Origin: an uncultured Eubacteriales bacterium
GTDB lineage: Bacteria > Bacillota > Clostridia > Oscillospirales > Acutalibacteraceae
Assembly: GCA_934488615.1 (NCBI GenBank)
Contig: CAKSSJ010000039.1
Location: forward strand, 1 to 15,870
Direction: 5' to 3'
DNA length: 15,870 nt
Of the stretch, positions 6,326 through 13,749 are shown in pieces (position 1 is the stretch's first letter; each line of letters begins with the position of its first letter). Position numbers and translations under genes: made by a program. Below the pieces are notes generated by a model that saw only the letters and a list, made by a program, of their open reading frames with translations, was not told the origin of the DNA and searched no databases.

Positions 6326-7681
6326 TTATTTCATTCTGCCGTAAAGGTCGTTGATAACGTCCTCAAGCGCCATACCTCGGCTTGCCTTGAACAGCACAGC
6401 GTCGCCCGACTTGAGCGTTTCAAAAAGCTTATCGGCAAGAGCCTTCTTGTCCGTGAAGCCGTAAACCGCAGGAACTCCGCATTCCCTCGCCTTTTCGGCG
6501 GAGGCAAGCGACCTTTCGCCGTATGTCATAAGGATATCGACCTTTGCCTTTGCCGCAAGCAGGCCTGCGTTTCTGTGCGATTCCTCGCTGATCGCGCCAA
6601 GCTCAAGCATATCGCCGAGCACTGCGATCTTTCTTTCGGCTTTCATCTCGGAAAGCATTTTAAGCGCCGCCCTCTGCGAATCGGGGCTCGCGTTGTAGCA
6701 GTCCTCAACAAACTTTATTCCGTTGACGGTTTTCATTCTCTGACGCATGCCCGACGGAGTATACTTTGCAAGACCTCTTACCGCCTCCTCGGGGGTAACT
6801 CCGAGCTGCATACCCGTGCCGTATGCGGCAAGAGCGTTGTAAACGTTATGTCTGCCGATCGTCGGAATAACAGTGTGCTGAATTTTTCCGTCATATACTA
6901 TGTCAAATTCGGTTTTTTCGTCTGACTGTTCAATATTCTTCGCTCTGAAATCACAGGTTTTATCGTCAATTCCGTAATAGATTACGGGATGATTCTCGAT
7001 AACCGCGCCTGCAAGATATGGGTCGTCGCCGTTGAGAAGAATCGGACAGTTTTCACGAAGTCCGTCAAGAATTTCCAGCTTTGCCTTGAGAATATTCTCC
7101 CTCGAGCCGAGGTTCTCCATGTGAGAAACACCGATATTGCTGATTATCGCGATAGTCGGCTCGGCAATATGTGAAAGCTCGGAGATCTCTCCCCTGTCGC
7201 TCATGCCCATCTCAATGACCGCCGCCTGCGTGTCCTCGTCCATTCTCAGAAGAGTTCTCGGCAAGCCGATATTGTTATTGAGATTACCCTCCGTTTTGAG
7301 AGCGTTATATTTCTCATTGAGGACAAACCATGTCATTTCCTTGGTTGTCGTTTTGCCTACGCTTCCCGTAAGTCCTACAACGGGAATATCGTATGTGTTT
7401 CTGTACCAATGCGCCAGCTGCATAAGCGCCTTGTGCGTATCCTCAACCATGAGCATCGGACCGTCGGCATCAACCTTGTGATGAATGATCGCCGCAGACG
7501 CACCGTTTGCAAATGCCGAAGCCGTGAAATCGTGTCCGTCAAAGTTCTCACCCTTGATCGCAACATAAATGCATCCCGGCTTGCACAGTCTCGAATCAAT
7601 GCAAACCTCACAGAACTCCGCGTCTTTGTTGAATGTTCCGCCGATCACCTCGGCAATTTCATTTAATGTCAGCTTTTTCAT
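6326..7681 (-). CDS. murF: UDP-MurNAc-tripeptide:D-Ala-D-Ala ligase MurF
   Basis: MurF uses ATP to add D-Ala-D-Ala to UDP-MurNAc-tripeptide, finishing the cytoplasmic pentapeptide precursor for MraY. The 451-residue product shows the Mur ligase order: an N-terminal UDP-binding domain (about 1-95, with AIKGENFDGHDF), a central ATPase domain with P-loop GSVGKTTTK (106-114) and the EGNLNNNIGLP segment (131-141), and a C-terminal domain with GDMLELG and a YGE segment. Its ATG overlaps the stop codon of murE in TAATG at 7679-7683, a classical coupling arrangement. mraY follows after 23 bases. Its presence next to a DAP-type murE is consistent with one DAP pentapeptide pathway. Confidence 0.97.
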   Translation of the reverse strand: MKKLTLNEIAEVIGGTFNKDAEFCEVCIDSRLCKPGCIYVAIKGENFDGHDFTASAFANGASAAIIHHKVDADGPMLMVEDTHKALMQLAHWYRNTYDIPVVGLTGSVGKTTTKEMTWFVLNEKYNALKTEGNLNNNIGLPRTLLRMDEDTQAAVIEMGMSDRGEISELSHIAEPTIAIISNIGVSHMENLGSRENILKAKLEILDGLRENCPILLNGDDPYLAGAVIENHPVIYYGIDDKTCDFRAKNIEQSDEKTEFDIVYDGKIQHTVIPTIGRHNVYNALAAYGTGMQLGVTPEEAVRGLAKYTPSGMRQRMKTVNGIKFVEDCYNASPDSQRAALKMLSEMKAERKIAVLGDMLELGAISEESHRNAGLLAAKAKVDILMTYGERSLASAEKARECGVPAVYGFTDKKALADKLFETLKSGDAVLFKASRGMALEDVINDLYGRMK

Positions 7682-9120
7682 TATTCAAAATTCGCTCCGT
7701 TATCAAGTATTTGCTTTACGATCTCTCGTTCGTCATAGTGTGTTTTGTGTGTTCCGATAATCTGATATTTTTCGTGACCCTTACCCGCAATAAGAACCGT
7801 GTCGCCGAGCTTTGCTTCGGCTATTGCCGCCCTTATCGCCTCGGTTCTGTCGCTGATCCTTACATAGGATTTTTCGCTCAGATTCTTCACGATATCGTCG
7901 ATTATCCTTTCGGGGTCCTCTGTTCTCGGATTATCCGATGTGACAAAGACAATGTCCGAATATTTGCAGGCGATCTCGCCCATCATCGGTCTTTTTGTCC
8001 TGTCTCGGTCTCCGCCGCAGCCGAACACCGTTATTATGCGTTTATCACAAATATCTCTTACCGTTTTCAGCACATTTTCCAGTGAATCGGGAGTGTGTGC
8101 AAAATCAATAAGTATATTTATTCCTCTTTTGTTCGGAAGCTTCTCAATGCGTCCCCTGACCGATTTTGCGTTTTCAACCGCACGGACAGCTCTTTTCAGA
8201 TCAACGTTCATAAGCATGCCGACCGTAAGCGCGGCAAGCGAATTGTATACCGAGAATTTTCCGATCACGTTGTATTTTATATCATAGCTTTTGCCATTTG
8301 AAACGAGCTTATACTCAACGCCGTCATAATTCAGTCTGATTTGCTCGGCAGAAGCATCGGCTTCATTTTCTATGCCGTATCTAACTACCCTGCCCTTTGC
8401 ATTTTCAGCCATGAACGGCGCATATCCGTCGTCTGAATTTATAACCGAAATATCGCTGTTCTGCATCAATATTGCCTTTGCCCGCGCATATTCGTCCATG
8501 GATTTATGGTAATCCAGATGCTCACGGGAAAGATTGGTAAAAACACCGATATCAAAGTCAATGCCGTACGTCCGCTTCTGTTCAAGCGCCTGCGATGAGG
8601 TTTCCGTAATGCAAACGTCACAGCCTGCGAGCTTCATCATATAGTAATATCTGTGAAGCGTGAGCGGATCGGGCGTTGTGTAATCCGCAGGGTATCTTTC
8701 GTTTCCGATAGCGACCTCAACCGTACTGATAACTCCGACCTTATATCCGTTTTCTTCAAGAATTTTTTTAATAATAAACGTGGTTGTCGTTTTGCCGTTT
8801 GTACCTGTCACCGCAATCATTTTCATCTTTCTGTGACAGTTGCCGTAATAGTTGGCGCACATAAGAGCATAAGCCTTCCGCGTATCCTCAACGACAATAC
8901 AATTTTTCACTCCGATATCGCGGTCGCAGATCACAACTGCGGCGCCTCGCTGGACAGCCTTCCCCGCATAGTCGTATCCGCTGTTTCTGTTTCCTTTTAT
9001 ACAAACAAAAGCGCTCGAATTCCTTACCTTTCTTGAATCGTCGGTTACGTTGGCGATTTCAGGATTAAGTGAGTAACCGTTCAGTATTTCAATTCCTTCA
9101 AGCAATTCTTGCAGCTTCAT
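7681..9120 (-). CDS. murE: UDP-MurNAc-tripeptide synthetase MurE, meso-diaminopimelate type
   Basis: MurE adds the third stem residue to UDP-MurNAc-L-Ala-D-Glu using ATP. The 479-residue product has P-loop GTNGKTTT (106-113), TTPDPLTLHR (148-157), the Lys expected to be carbamylated in YARAKAILMQ (Lys215), and DNPRTEDPE from 396. The DNPR motif is the mark of enzymes that add meso-diaminopimelate; Lys-adding enzymes differ here. The organism therefore probably makes A1-gamma type, DAP-containing wall. A longer frame begins at a GTG at 9147, but the ATG at 9118-9120 has a strong GGAGGT four bases upstream and begins at the normal N-terminus (MKLQELL), so I took that. Its stop overlaps the murF start (TAATG). 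Confidence 0.97.
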   Translation of the reverse strand: MKLQELLEGIEILNGYSLNPEIANVTDDSRKVRNSSAFVCIKGNRNSGYDYAGKAVQRGAAVVICDRDIGVKNCIVVEDTRKAYALMCANYYGNCHRKMKMIAVTGTNGKTTTTFIIKKILEENGYKVGVISTVEVAIGNERYPADYTTPDPLTLHRYYYMMKLAGCDVCITETSSQALEQKRTYGIDFDIGVFTNLSREHLDYHKSMDEYARAKAILMQNSDISVINSDDGYAPFMAENAKGRVVRYGIENEADASAEQIRLNYDGVEYKLVSNGKSYDIKYNVIGKFSVYNSLAALTVGMLMNVDLKRAVRAVENAKSVRGRIEKLPNKRGINILIDFAHTPDSLENVLKTVRDICDKRIITVFGCGGDRDRTKRPMMGEIACKYSDIVFVTSDNPRTEDPERIIDDIVKNLSEKSYVRISDRTEAIRAAIAEAKLGDTVLIAGKGHEKYQIIGTHKTHYDEREIVKQILDNGANFE

Positions 9121-9124
9121 AAAG

Positions 9125-9130
9125 ACCTCC
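9125..9130 (-). promoter_or_regulatory. murE ribosome binding site (decides the start)
   Basis: GGAGGT on the minus strand lies four bases before the ATG at 9120 and inside the extra nine codons of the longer GTG-started frame, so it supports the shorter MurE. Confidence 0.75.
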
Positions 9131-9169
9131 GTCTGCCAAGTTGACACTGCACCGATCGCGGCGCATGCC

Positions 9170-11452
9170 TTAATGATCCGATATTCCGGATGTTGTTCTG
9201 AAATATACAGTTACCGTAGAGCCGTATTCAATCTCCGCGCCCTTAAGTGAGCTTTGACGATAAGCCGTCAAACTTTCGTCTGAGAGTGAATTTCCCGACA
9301 CCTTGATATTTATTCCCGCATTGACCGCGGCATAGTTTGCCTCCGTTATTGTCATTCCCGTAAAATCAGGGACAGCTGTTTTCAGCTTCTTTTTTTGATC
9401 CTCCGTATAGAGCACAACTACTCCGCCCTGCGGAATATACTGACCCGATGCGGGCATCTGAGAAAGAACCTTATCCCCCTCACCGACGACCTGAACGCTG
9501 AACTTATCGCCGTCAAGCGAGGATTTTGCTTCCTCAACCGACTTGCCCGTCACGCTCGGGACCTGAACATCGAGCAAAGCCTTTTCCGAATCGTTGTACT
9601 GGCGCTCAACGTTGAGATAAGTAAGTGTGTTTTCAATTACCTCGCCTGCAACGGGAGCGGCAACCGCACCGCCGCCTGTAGCTCCCTCGGGCTCGTCAAC
9701 AACGATCAGTACAGTGATCCTCGGATCGTTTGTCGGTGCAACGCCGACGAACGAAGCTACTACCTGACCGACATCGCTCAGCTTATCCGATGTACCCGTC
9801 TTGCCTCCGACGCGGTAGCCTGCGACATAAGCGTTTCTCGCCGTACCGTCGAGAGCAACCTGCTCCATTGAAGCCATAATTTTTTCCGAGGTTGACTCTG
9901 AAACGACCTGCCTTTTGACGGTCGGCTGAGTCTGCGAAATAACATTGCCGTCGTTATCAAGCGTTTTGCTGACAATGTACGGCTGAACGAGCTTTCCGTC
10001 GTTAGCAATGGCATTTATCGCCGTAATCATCTGTATAGGCGTGATCTGGAACGACTGACCGAATGAGGAGCTGGCAAGGTTTACCTTTGTCATGGTGTCC
10101 TTCTTGAAATATGTTACTCCGGCTACGGGAGCAGCTTCTCCGGGGAGGTCGATTCCGGTTTTTTCGGTAAATCCGAATGCTTCAAAATATTTATAGAATG
10201 TATCAACGCCGAGGCGCTGACCGATCGTGATGAAATAAGGGTTGCATGAGTTCATCAAACCCTCTGTGAGCGTCTGAGTGCCGTGACCTGCGGTGTTATG
10301 GCAGGAATAAATTCTGTCGGCAACATTTATTGAACCGGTGCAGGTGTACTTCTCATCATACTTGACCGCATTCTCTTCAAGTCCTGCGGCCATGGTGATG
10401 ACCTTAAATACCGAACCGGGCTCGTATGTATCCGAAATGGCTCTGTTGCGCCACTGGGAGTACATTGCCTCCTCCTCGGCTCTTTCCTTTTCCTTAGTAT
10501 CCGTGATCTTATTGAGCGATTCAACAGTCCTCTTGTCCTTAATTGTATACGGGTCGTTCGGGTCAAAATCGCTCTTTGTTGACATGGCAAGAATCGCGCC
10601 CGTCTTGACGTCCATAACGATACCCGTACAGCTGTTTGCCTTGCTCGTTTCATAGCACGAGGAAAGCGCATTTTCAAGGTATCTCTGAATCGTTTCGTCA
10701 ATCGTCAGCACAAGGCTTGTGCCCTGCTTTGCCTCATACACCGACTTGTACTCAATATCCTGTGCAACAGAGGAATTGCTCCGCGCGGAAATAACACGTC
10801 CGTCAACACCCGTCAGCGTTCCGTTATAGTATGATTCAAGTCCGGAAAGACCGTTGTTGTCGGTACCCGTGAAGCCGAGGATCTGAGATGCGAGCGTTGA
10901 ATAGGGATAGTAACGCTTAACGTCCTCGTCTATCATAACGAGCGAACCGTAGCTCTGATCGTTGCCATCCTTATCCTTGAACGAGCCCTTGATAAAAGCC
11001 TCGATTTTATCCTTTATTTCCTTTTCGACCTTTGTCTTTATACTCACGCTGTTGTACTGCTTGTATGACGCTTTGTCCTGAAGGTACTCCCTCGAAACAC
11101 TGAGAACCTTTGTAAGAGTTGAGTAAACCTGCTCCTGCGCCTGTGAAGGAGCCTCGGCAAAGGCAGTTGCGTTCAGCGATATTTTCCATGCAGAAGCGCT
11201 CTGCGCAAGGACCGACATATTGGAATCGTAGATAACGCCTCTCTGGGCTGTTATTGCAGTATCGCTGAGCTGCTGAGTTTCAGCCTTCGTCTTGAAAAAA
11301 TCGCCCTTGACAAGCTGAGCTCTCGCCATGCCGACTATCGAAAGTCCGAAGCCTGCAATCATAATAAGTGCAAGAACTTTTATCGTTCTTTTCTGAAGGT
11401 CTTTCATTATTATCTTTTTAGGTCTTAGAAATTCATTTTTATTCTTCTTCAA
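9170..11452 (-). CDS. ftsI: Class B penicillin-binding protein with two PASTA domains (FtsI/PbpB type)
   Basis: This is a membrane-anchored D,D-transpeptidase that cross-links septal peptidoglycan and partners FtsW. Numbered from the TTG at 11452 (760 residues), it has a basic cytoplasmic tail, one membrane segment at about 25-45, a pedestal domain opening with RGVIYDSN (71-78), and a transpeptidase domain with SVFK and nucleophile Ser347, SCN (402-404) and KTGT (551-554). Two PASTA domains follow at about 628-684 and 692-753. Two PASTA domains resemble PBP2x/PbpB more than SpoVD, which usually has one. The frame extends to an ATG at 11512, but those 20 extra codons read through a palindrome. 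AAAGGA (11461-11466) lies eight bases before the TTG, so I prefer it. No second PBP gene follows, unlike Bacillus with pbpB and spoVD side by side. Confidence 0.93.
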   Translation of the reverse strand: MKKNKNEFLRPKKIIMKDLQKRTIKVLALIMIAGFGLSIVGMARAQLVKGDFFKTKAETQQLSDTAITAQRGVIYDSNMSVLAQSASAWKISLNATAFAEAPSQAQEQVYSTLTKVLSVSREYLQDKASYKQYNSVSIKTKVEKEIKDKIEAFIKGSFKDKDGNDQSYGSLVMIDEDVKRYYPYSTLASQILGFTGTDNNGLSGLESYYNGTLTGVDGRVISARSNSSVAQDIEYKSVYEAKQGTSLVLTIDETIQRYLENALSSCYETSKANSCTGIVMDVKTGAILAMSTKSDFDPNDPYTIKDKRTVESLNKITDTKEKERAEEEAMYSQWRNRAISDTYEPGSVFKVITMAAGLEENAVKYDEKYTCTGSINVADRIYSCHNTAGHGTQTLTEGLMNSCNPYFITIGQRLGVDTFYKYFEAFGFTEKTGIDLPGEAAPVAGVTYFKKDTMTKVNLASSSFGQSFQITPIQMITAINAIANDGKLVQPYIVSKTLDNDGNVISQTQPTVKRQVVSESTSEKIMASMEQVALDGTARNAYVAGYRVGGKTGTSDKLSDVGQVVASFVGVAPTNDPRITVLIVVDEPEGATGGGAVAAPVAGEVIENTLTYLNVERQYNDSEKALLDVQVPSVTGKSVEEAKSSLDGDKFSVQVVGEGDKVLSQMPASGQYIPQGGVVVLYTEDQKKKLKTAVPDFTGMTITEANYAAVNAGINIKVSGNSLSDESLTAYRQSSLKGAEIEYGSTVTVYFRTTSGISDH

Positions 11453-11460
11453 TCCGATCA

Positions 11461-11466
11461 TCCTTT
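11461..11466 (-). promoter_or_regulatory. Ribosome binding site pointing to a TTG start of the PBP
   Basis: AAAGGA on the minus strand has an eight-base spacer to the TTG at 11452. It is too close to the in-frame ATG at 11461 to serve that codon, and the ATGs at 11476 and 11512 have no such site. Confidence 0.55.
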
Positions 11467-11482
11467 CCGATTTCATTTTCAA

Positions 11483-11510
11483 GGCAACACCGCACGCTTG
11501 AGGTGCCGCC
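11483..11510 (-). repeat. Hairpin element overlapping the 5' extension of the PBP frame
   Basis: In minus-strand RNA, GGCGGCACC (11510-11502) pairs with GGUGUUGCC (11491-11483) through nine pairs, two of them G-U, around a ten-base loop. It occupies most of the region that would encode residues 1-20 if the PBP started at 11512. It looks like an intergenic palindrome that happens to be open in frame. Confidence 0.55.
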
Positions 11511-11521
11511 ATAGCTGTGTA

Positions 11522-11559
11522 CCCTTAAAATCACTCTAAGGGCGGATAAAATCCGCCCT
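11522..11559 (-). repeat. Overlapping, mutually exclusive hairpins between ftsL and the PBP gene
   Basis: On the minus strand AGGGCGGA (11559-11552) and TCCGCCCT (11546-11539) form a perfect eight-base stem with a five-base loop. The second arm continues as TCCGCCCTTA, whose CCCTTA part (11542-11537) can instead pair with TAAGGG at 11527-11522. Only one of the two stems can form at a time. No U-run follows either stem. The stronger stem resembles common Clostridia intergenic palindromes; an attenuator-like role is possible but unproven. Confidence 0.55.
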
Positions 11560-11600
11560 CACCGTTCATATCATAAATATGTCTGACACCCGTTTTATAT

Positions 11601-12080
11601 TCATTGATTCGTTTCCTTTTGGCTTGTCTTTGCGCCGCTGTCATCTTCCGACATGTCAAAATATCTGACCTGATAGCTCTCACGTTTAACCATTCCGAGC
11701 TTCGTCTGAGCATAGTCCTCAATCTTATCCATCGACATAAGCGAGTTAAACTGCATCTGGAGACGTACATTCTCGCTCTGCGCGATTTTAAGCTCCGATC
11801 TCTGATCTGCAAGCTCGCTCTGATAGTTCGTCAGCATTACTCTGCTGTAAATAAGCGAACCGAGAATCAGAAGCGCAACAATTGCGATAACGCTCGCTCT
11901 GAGCGCCGCGATCCTGCTCGCTTTGATTTCAGTTTTCGCCTGCTCCGAGCTGATCGGCTTAGAACTGATTACTGTGGGGATTTCAAATTTTTTCTTTTTG
12001 CGTTCAACGGGAACGTAGCCGTTTTTGCTGTCGTCGAATAAATCGAGATCAAGGGCTAAGCCTTCATTAAGATTAGCCAT
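11601..12080 (-). CDS. ftsL: Cell division protein FtsL (septum formation initiator family)
   Basis: FtsL is a small bitopic divisome protein that pairs with DivIC through an extracellular coiled coil and, with DivIB, activates FtsW and its PBP. The 159-residue product has a polar cytoplasmic N-terminus of about 57 residues with a KKKK patch (28-31), a membrane segment at about 58-81, a heptad-like helix at about 83-115, and the conserved IEDYAQTKLGMVK (120-132) typical of FtsL/DivIC. It is longer than B. subtilis FtsL, mainly because of the cytoplasmic part and a short polar C-terminus. The ATG at 12078-12080 has AAAGGAG about ten bases upstream. Its position between rsmH and the PBP gene is the standard one, which is the best evidence given low conservation. 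Confidence 0.9.
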   Translation of the reverse strand: MANLNEGLALDLDLFDDSKNGYVPVERKKKKFEIPTVISSKPISSEQAKTEIKASRIAALRASVIAIVALLILGSLIYSRVMLTNYQSELADQRSELKIAQSENVRLQMQFNSLMSMDKIEDYAQTKLGMVKRESYQVRYFDMSEDDSGAKTSQKETNQ

Positions 12081-12139
12081 ATCCGTCAGCTCCTTTCAAA
12101 ATTTAACGTCATTTAGATTTAATCTTTCTTACTTTTGTT

Positions 12140-13063
12140 TTATATCTTTTCTATTGCTCTGAGTCTTGCGCTGTGCGCTCTGAAATTCTCCCCTACCTCG
12201 TTCTCCGTCGGTGCTTTCGACTTGAACGGCAGCTTGCCCCTCGGCTTTTTCCCGCAAACGCAAACTGGAAATTCGGGCGGGCATGTACAGCCCTCGCAGA
12301 ATTTATTGAATTTCTTTTTTACTATTCTGTCCTCAAGCGAATGAAAGGTTATTATCGCTATCCTACCCGAGGGATTGAGCGCTTCAAACATATTGTCTAT
12401 TGCGCGTTCGAGCTTTTCAAGCTCGCCGTTGACCTCAATTCTCAGCGCCTGAAACGTCTTTCGTGCGGGGTGGCCGTCACGCTTTGCCTTCATCGGCATT
12501 GAAGCCTTGATTATATCAACAAGTTCAAAGGTCGTTTCGATCGGCTTCTGTTCCCTCGCCTTGACAATGTTCCTTGCAATCGACGGAGCAAATTTTTCCT
12601 CGCCGTAGGTGTAGATGATTTTTTGCAATTCGCTTTGTGAAGCGGTATTGACAAGGTCTGCGGCGCTCATGCCCTCCATGCTCATTCGCATATCAAGAGG
12701 TGCGTTCTTGTGGAAGGAAAATCCACGCTCATCGGTATCAAGCTGATGTGAGCTTACTCCGAGATCCGCCATGATTCCGTCAACGCCGTCAATCCCGAGA
12801 TTTTCAAGTATCGACGATATATTAACAAAATTGTCGTGGACTATTGTCACCTTGCCGTTATCCTTGAACCGCTCCTGCAAATTAGCAATGGCTTCGGGAT
12901 CCTGGTCGATGGCAATGATCCTGCCCGTTGTCAGCCTTTCGGCAACTGCGGAGCAATGGCCTCCGCCGCCTGCGGTGCAGTCAACATATATCCCGTCAGG
13001 TCGGATATTGAGCGCGTCTATCGTTTCATTAAACAGTACGGGGATATGCTTAAAATCGCTCAT
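12140..13063 (-). CDS. rsmH: 16S rRNA (cytosine1402-N4)-methyltransferase RsmH (MraW)
   Basis: RsmH uses S-adenosylmethionine to methylate N4 of C1402 in 16S rRNA, in the ribosomal P site. The 307-residue product opens with HIPVLFNE (6-13) and the SAM-binding CTAGGGGHC (29-37). Next come IAIDQDP, MADLGVSSHQLD, PLDMRM, the HPARKTFQALRIEVN segment and ITFHSLEDRIVK. It ends with a Cys-rich stretch, CTCPPEFPVCVCGKKPRGK, that is usual in the family. Its ATG overlaps the mraZ stop in TAATG (13061-13065), so the two are translationally coupled. A 59-base spacer leads to ftsL. Length and motifs are fully typical. Confidence 0.98.
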   Translation of the reverse strand: MSDFKHIPVLFNETIDALNIRPDGIYVDCTAGGGGHCSAVAERLTTGRIIAIDQDPEAIANLQERFKDNGKVTIVHDNFVNISSILENLGIDGVDGIMADLGVSSHQLDTDERGFSFHKNAPLDMRMSMEGMSAADLVNTASQSELQKIIYTYGEEKFAPSIARNIVKAREQKPIETTFELVDIIKASMPMKAKRDGHPARKTFQALRIEVNGELEKLERAIDNMFEALNPSGRIAIITFHSLEDRIVKKKFNKFCEGCTCPPEFPVCVCGKKPRGKLPFKSKAPTENEVGENFRAHSARLRAIEKI

Positions 13064-13521
13064 TAGTAACGAAGCTGAATATCAACAGGCTCCGTATCAT
13101 CCTCAAGCATCTTTTCAAATCTTTCTTTTGACCAGATCTCGACACGTTTTCCGACACCGAGAATAACGATGTCACGGATAATACCTGCTCTGTCAATAAA
13201 TCTTCCGGGCAAAACGACGCGATTCTGCGCGTCCATCTCGCAGTTTATATAATTAAGTGAAACCTTTCTCTGAAGCTTTGTCTTGTCAACCCCGTTATTG
13301 GCATACAAAAGCTCATCGGTTACCTCGTCCCAGTCCTCTTCCCTATATATTCTGAGGAACTCCTCTTTAGGGTCGGAAAAGAGGATAAACTCCTTGCATC
13401 CCATGACATCTCTGATTTTCGGAGGCATGACTATTCTTTTCTTTATGTCAAGTGTGCGTTCATAGCATCCACTGAACTTTTTCGTAACAGCCGCCCCCTT
13501 TTTCAAAAAATCCTTCCACAT
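13063..13521 (-). CDS. mraZ: Transcriptional regulator MraZ (divergent)
   Basis: MraZ is a double SpoVT/AbrB-like protein that usually heads the dcw operon and binds repeats upstream of itself. The 152-residue product has two such modules: FSGCYERTLDIKKRIVMPPK at 16-35, and CEMDAQNRVVLPGRF followed by IVILGVGKRVEIWSKERF (about 94-136). The Asp and Arg of the conserved DxxxR motifs are kept in both, but the usual DxxGR glycine is replaced by Lys in the first and Asn in the second. About 14 residues precede the FxGxY point where most MraZ proteins start. The ATG at 13521 has no ribosome binding site; a TTG at 13506 with AAGGA four bases before it is an alternative. It is the first gene of the cluster and overlaps rsmH by one base. 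Confidence 0.92.
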   Translation of the reverse strand: MWKDFLKKGAAVTKKFSGCYERTLDIKKRIVMPPKIRDVMGCKEFILFSDPKEEFLRIYREEDWDEVTDELLYANNGVDKTKLQRKVSLNYINCEMDAQNRVVLPGRFIDRAGIIRDIVILGVGKRVEIWSKERFEKMLEDDTEPVDIQLRY

Positions 13522-13550
13522 CGTGGGATTTATGTGTAAATTCGTTCCAC
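13514..13550 (-). promoter_or_regulatory. Possible MraZ operator: GTGGAA repeats in the mraZ leader
   Basis: On the minus strand GTGGAA occurs at 13550-13545 and again at 13519-13514, 31 bases apart or about three helical turns. A GTGGGA lies on the opposite strand at 13523-13528. MraZ proteins are known to bind clustered TGGG- or GTGG-type repeats just downstream of the mraZ promoter, and this is the right place. The spacing differs from the usual close tandem repeats, so this is tentative. Confidence 0.3.
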
Positions 13551-13562
13551 TTTTGTACCTCC

Positions 13563-13590
13563 ATTATACAATACAATTTCTAAAAGTCAA
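13563..13590 (-). promoter_or_regulatory. Predicted sigma-A promoter of the dcw cluster (upstream of mraZ)
   Basis: On the minus strand TTGACT (13585-13590) and TATAAT (13563-13568) are 16 bases apart. Transcription would start near A13556, leaving a leader of about 35 bases before the mraZ ATG. The GGAGGT at 13557-13562 then lies between the -10 and the start point, so it would not be transcribed and is not the mraZ ribosome binding site. A-rich sequence lies further upstream. Confidence 0.75.
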
Positions 13591-13672
13591 GAAAAAAATC
13601 ATCAAAAAAAGCAAAATAATATTACAAATTGTTACAGAATTTGATTTAGTTAAAAATCCGTTACAAATACTG

Positions 13673-13701
13673 TTGACAACGGGCAAAATATTGGTTAAAA
13701 T
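13673..13701 (+). promoter_or_regulatory. Predicted sigma-A promoter of the glycoside hydrolase-transporter pair
   Basis: TTGACA (13673-13678) and TAAAAT (13696-13701) are exactly 17 bases apart; transcription would start near 13708, about 42 bases before the ATG. A second TATAAT at 13727-13732 has only a weak -35 (TTTGCA at 13705-13710). Upstream, TTACAAAT occurs twice (13622-13629 and 13661-13668), which might be a regulator site or chance in AT-rich DNA. Confidence 0.7.
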
Positions 13702-13749
13702 TCATTTGCAGACATTTGCCGCGCAATATAATTAAGGAATGATAAATCA

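Noticed and set aside
13557..13562. GGAGGT upstream of mraZ as a ribosome binding site
   Set aside because: It sits directly after the TATAAT box, so it is probably not transcribed; a GTG seven bases downstream would open only a six-codon frame ending in TAA.
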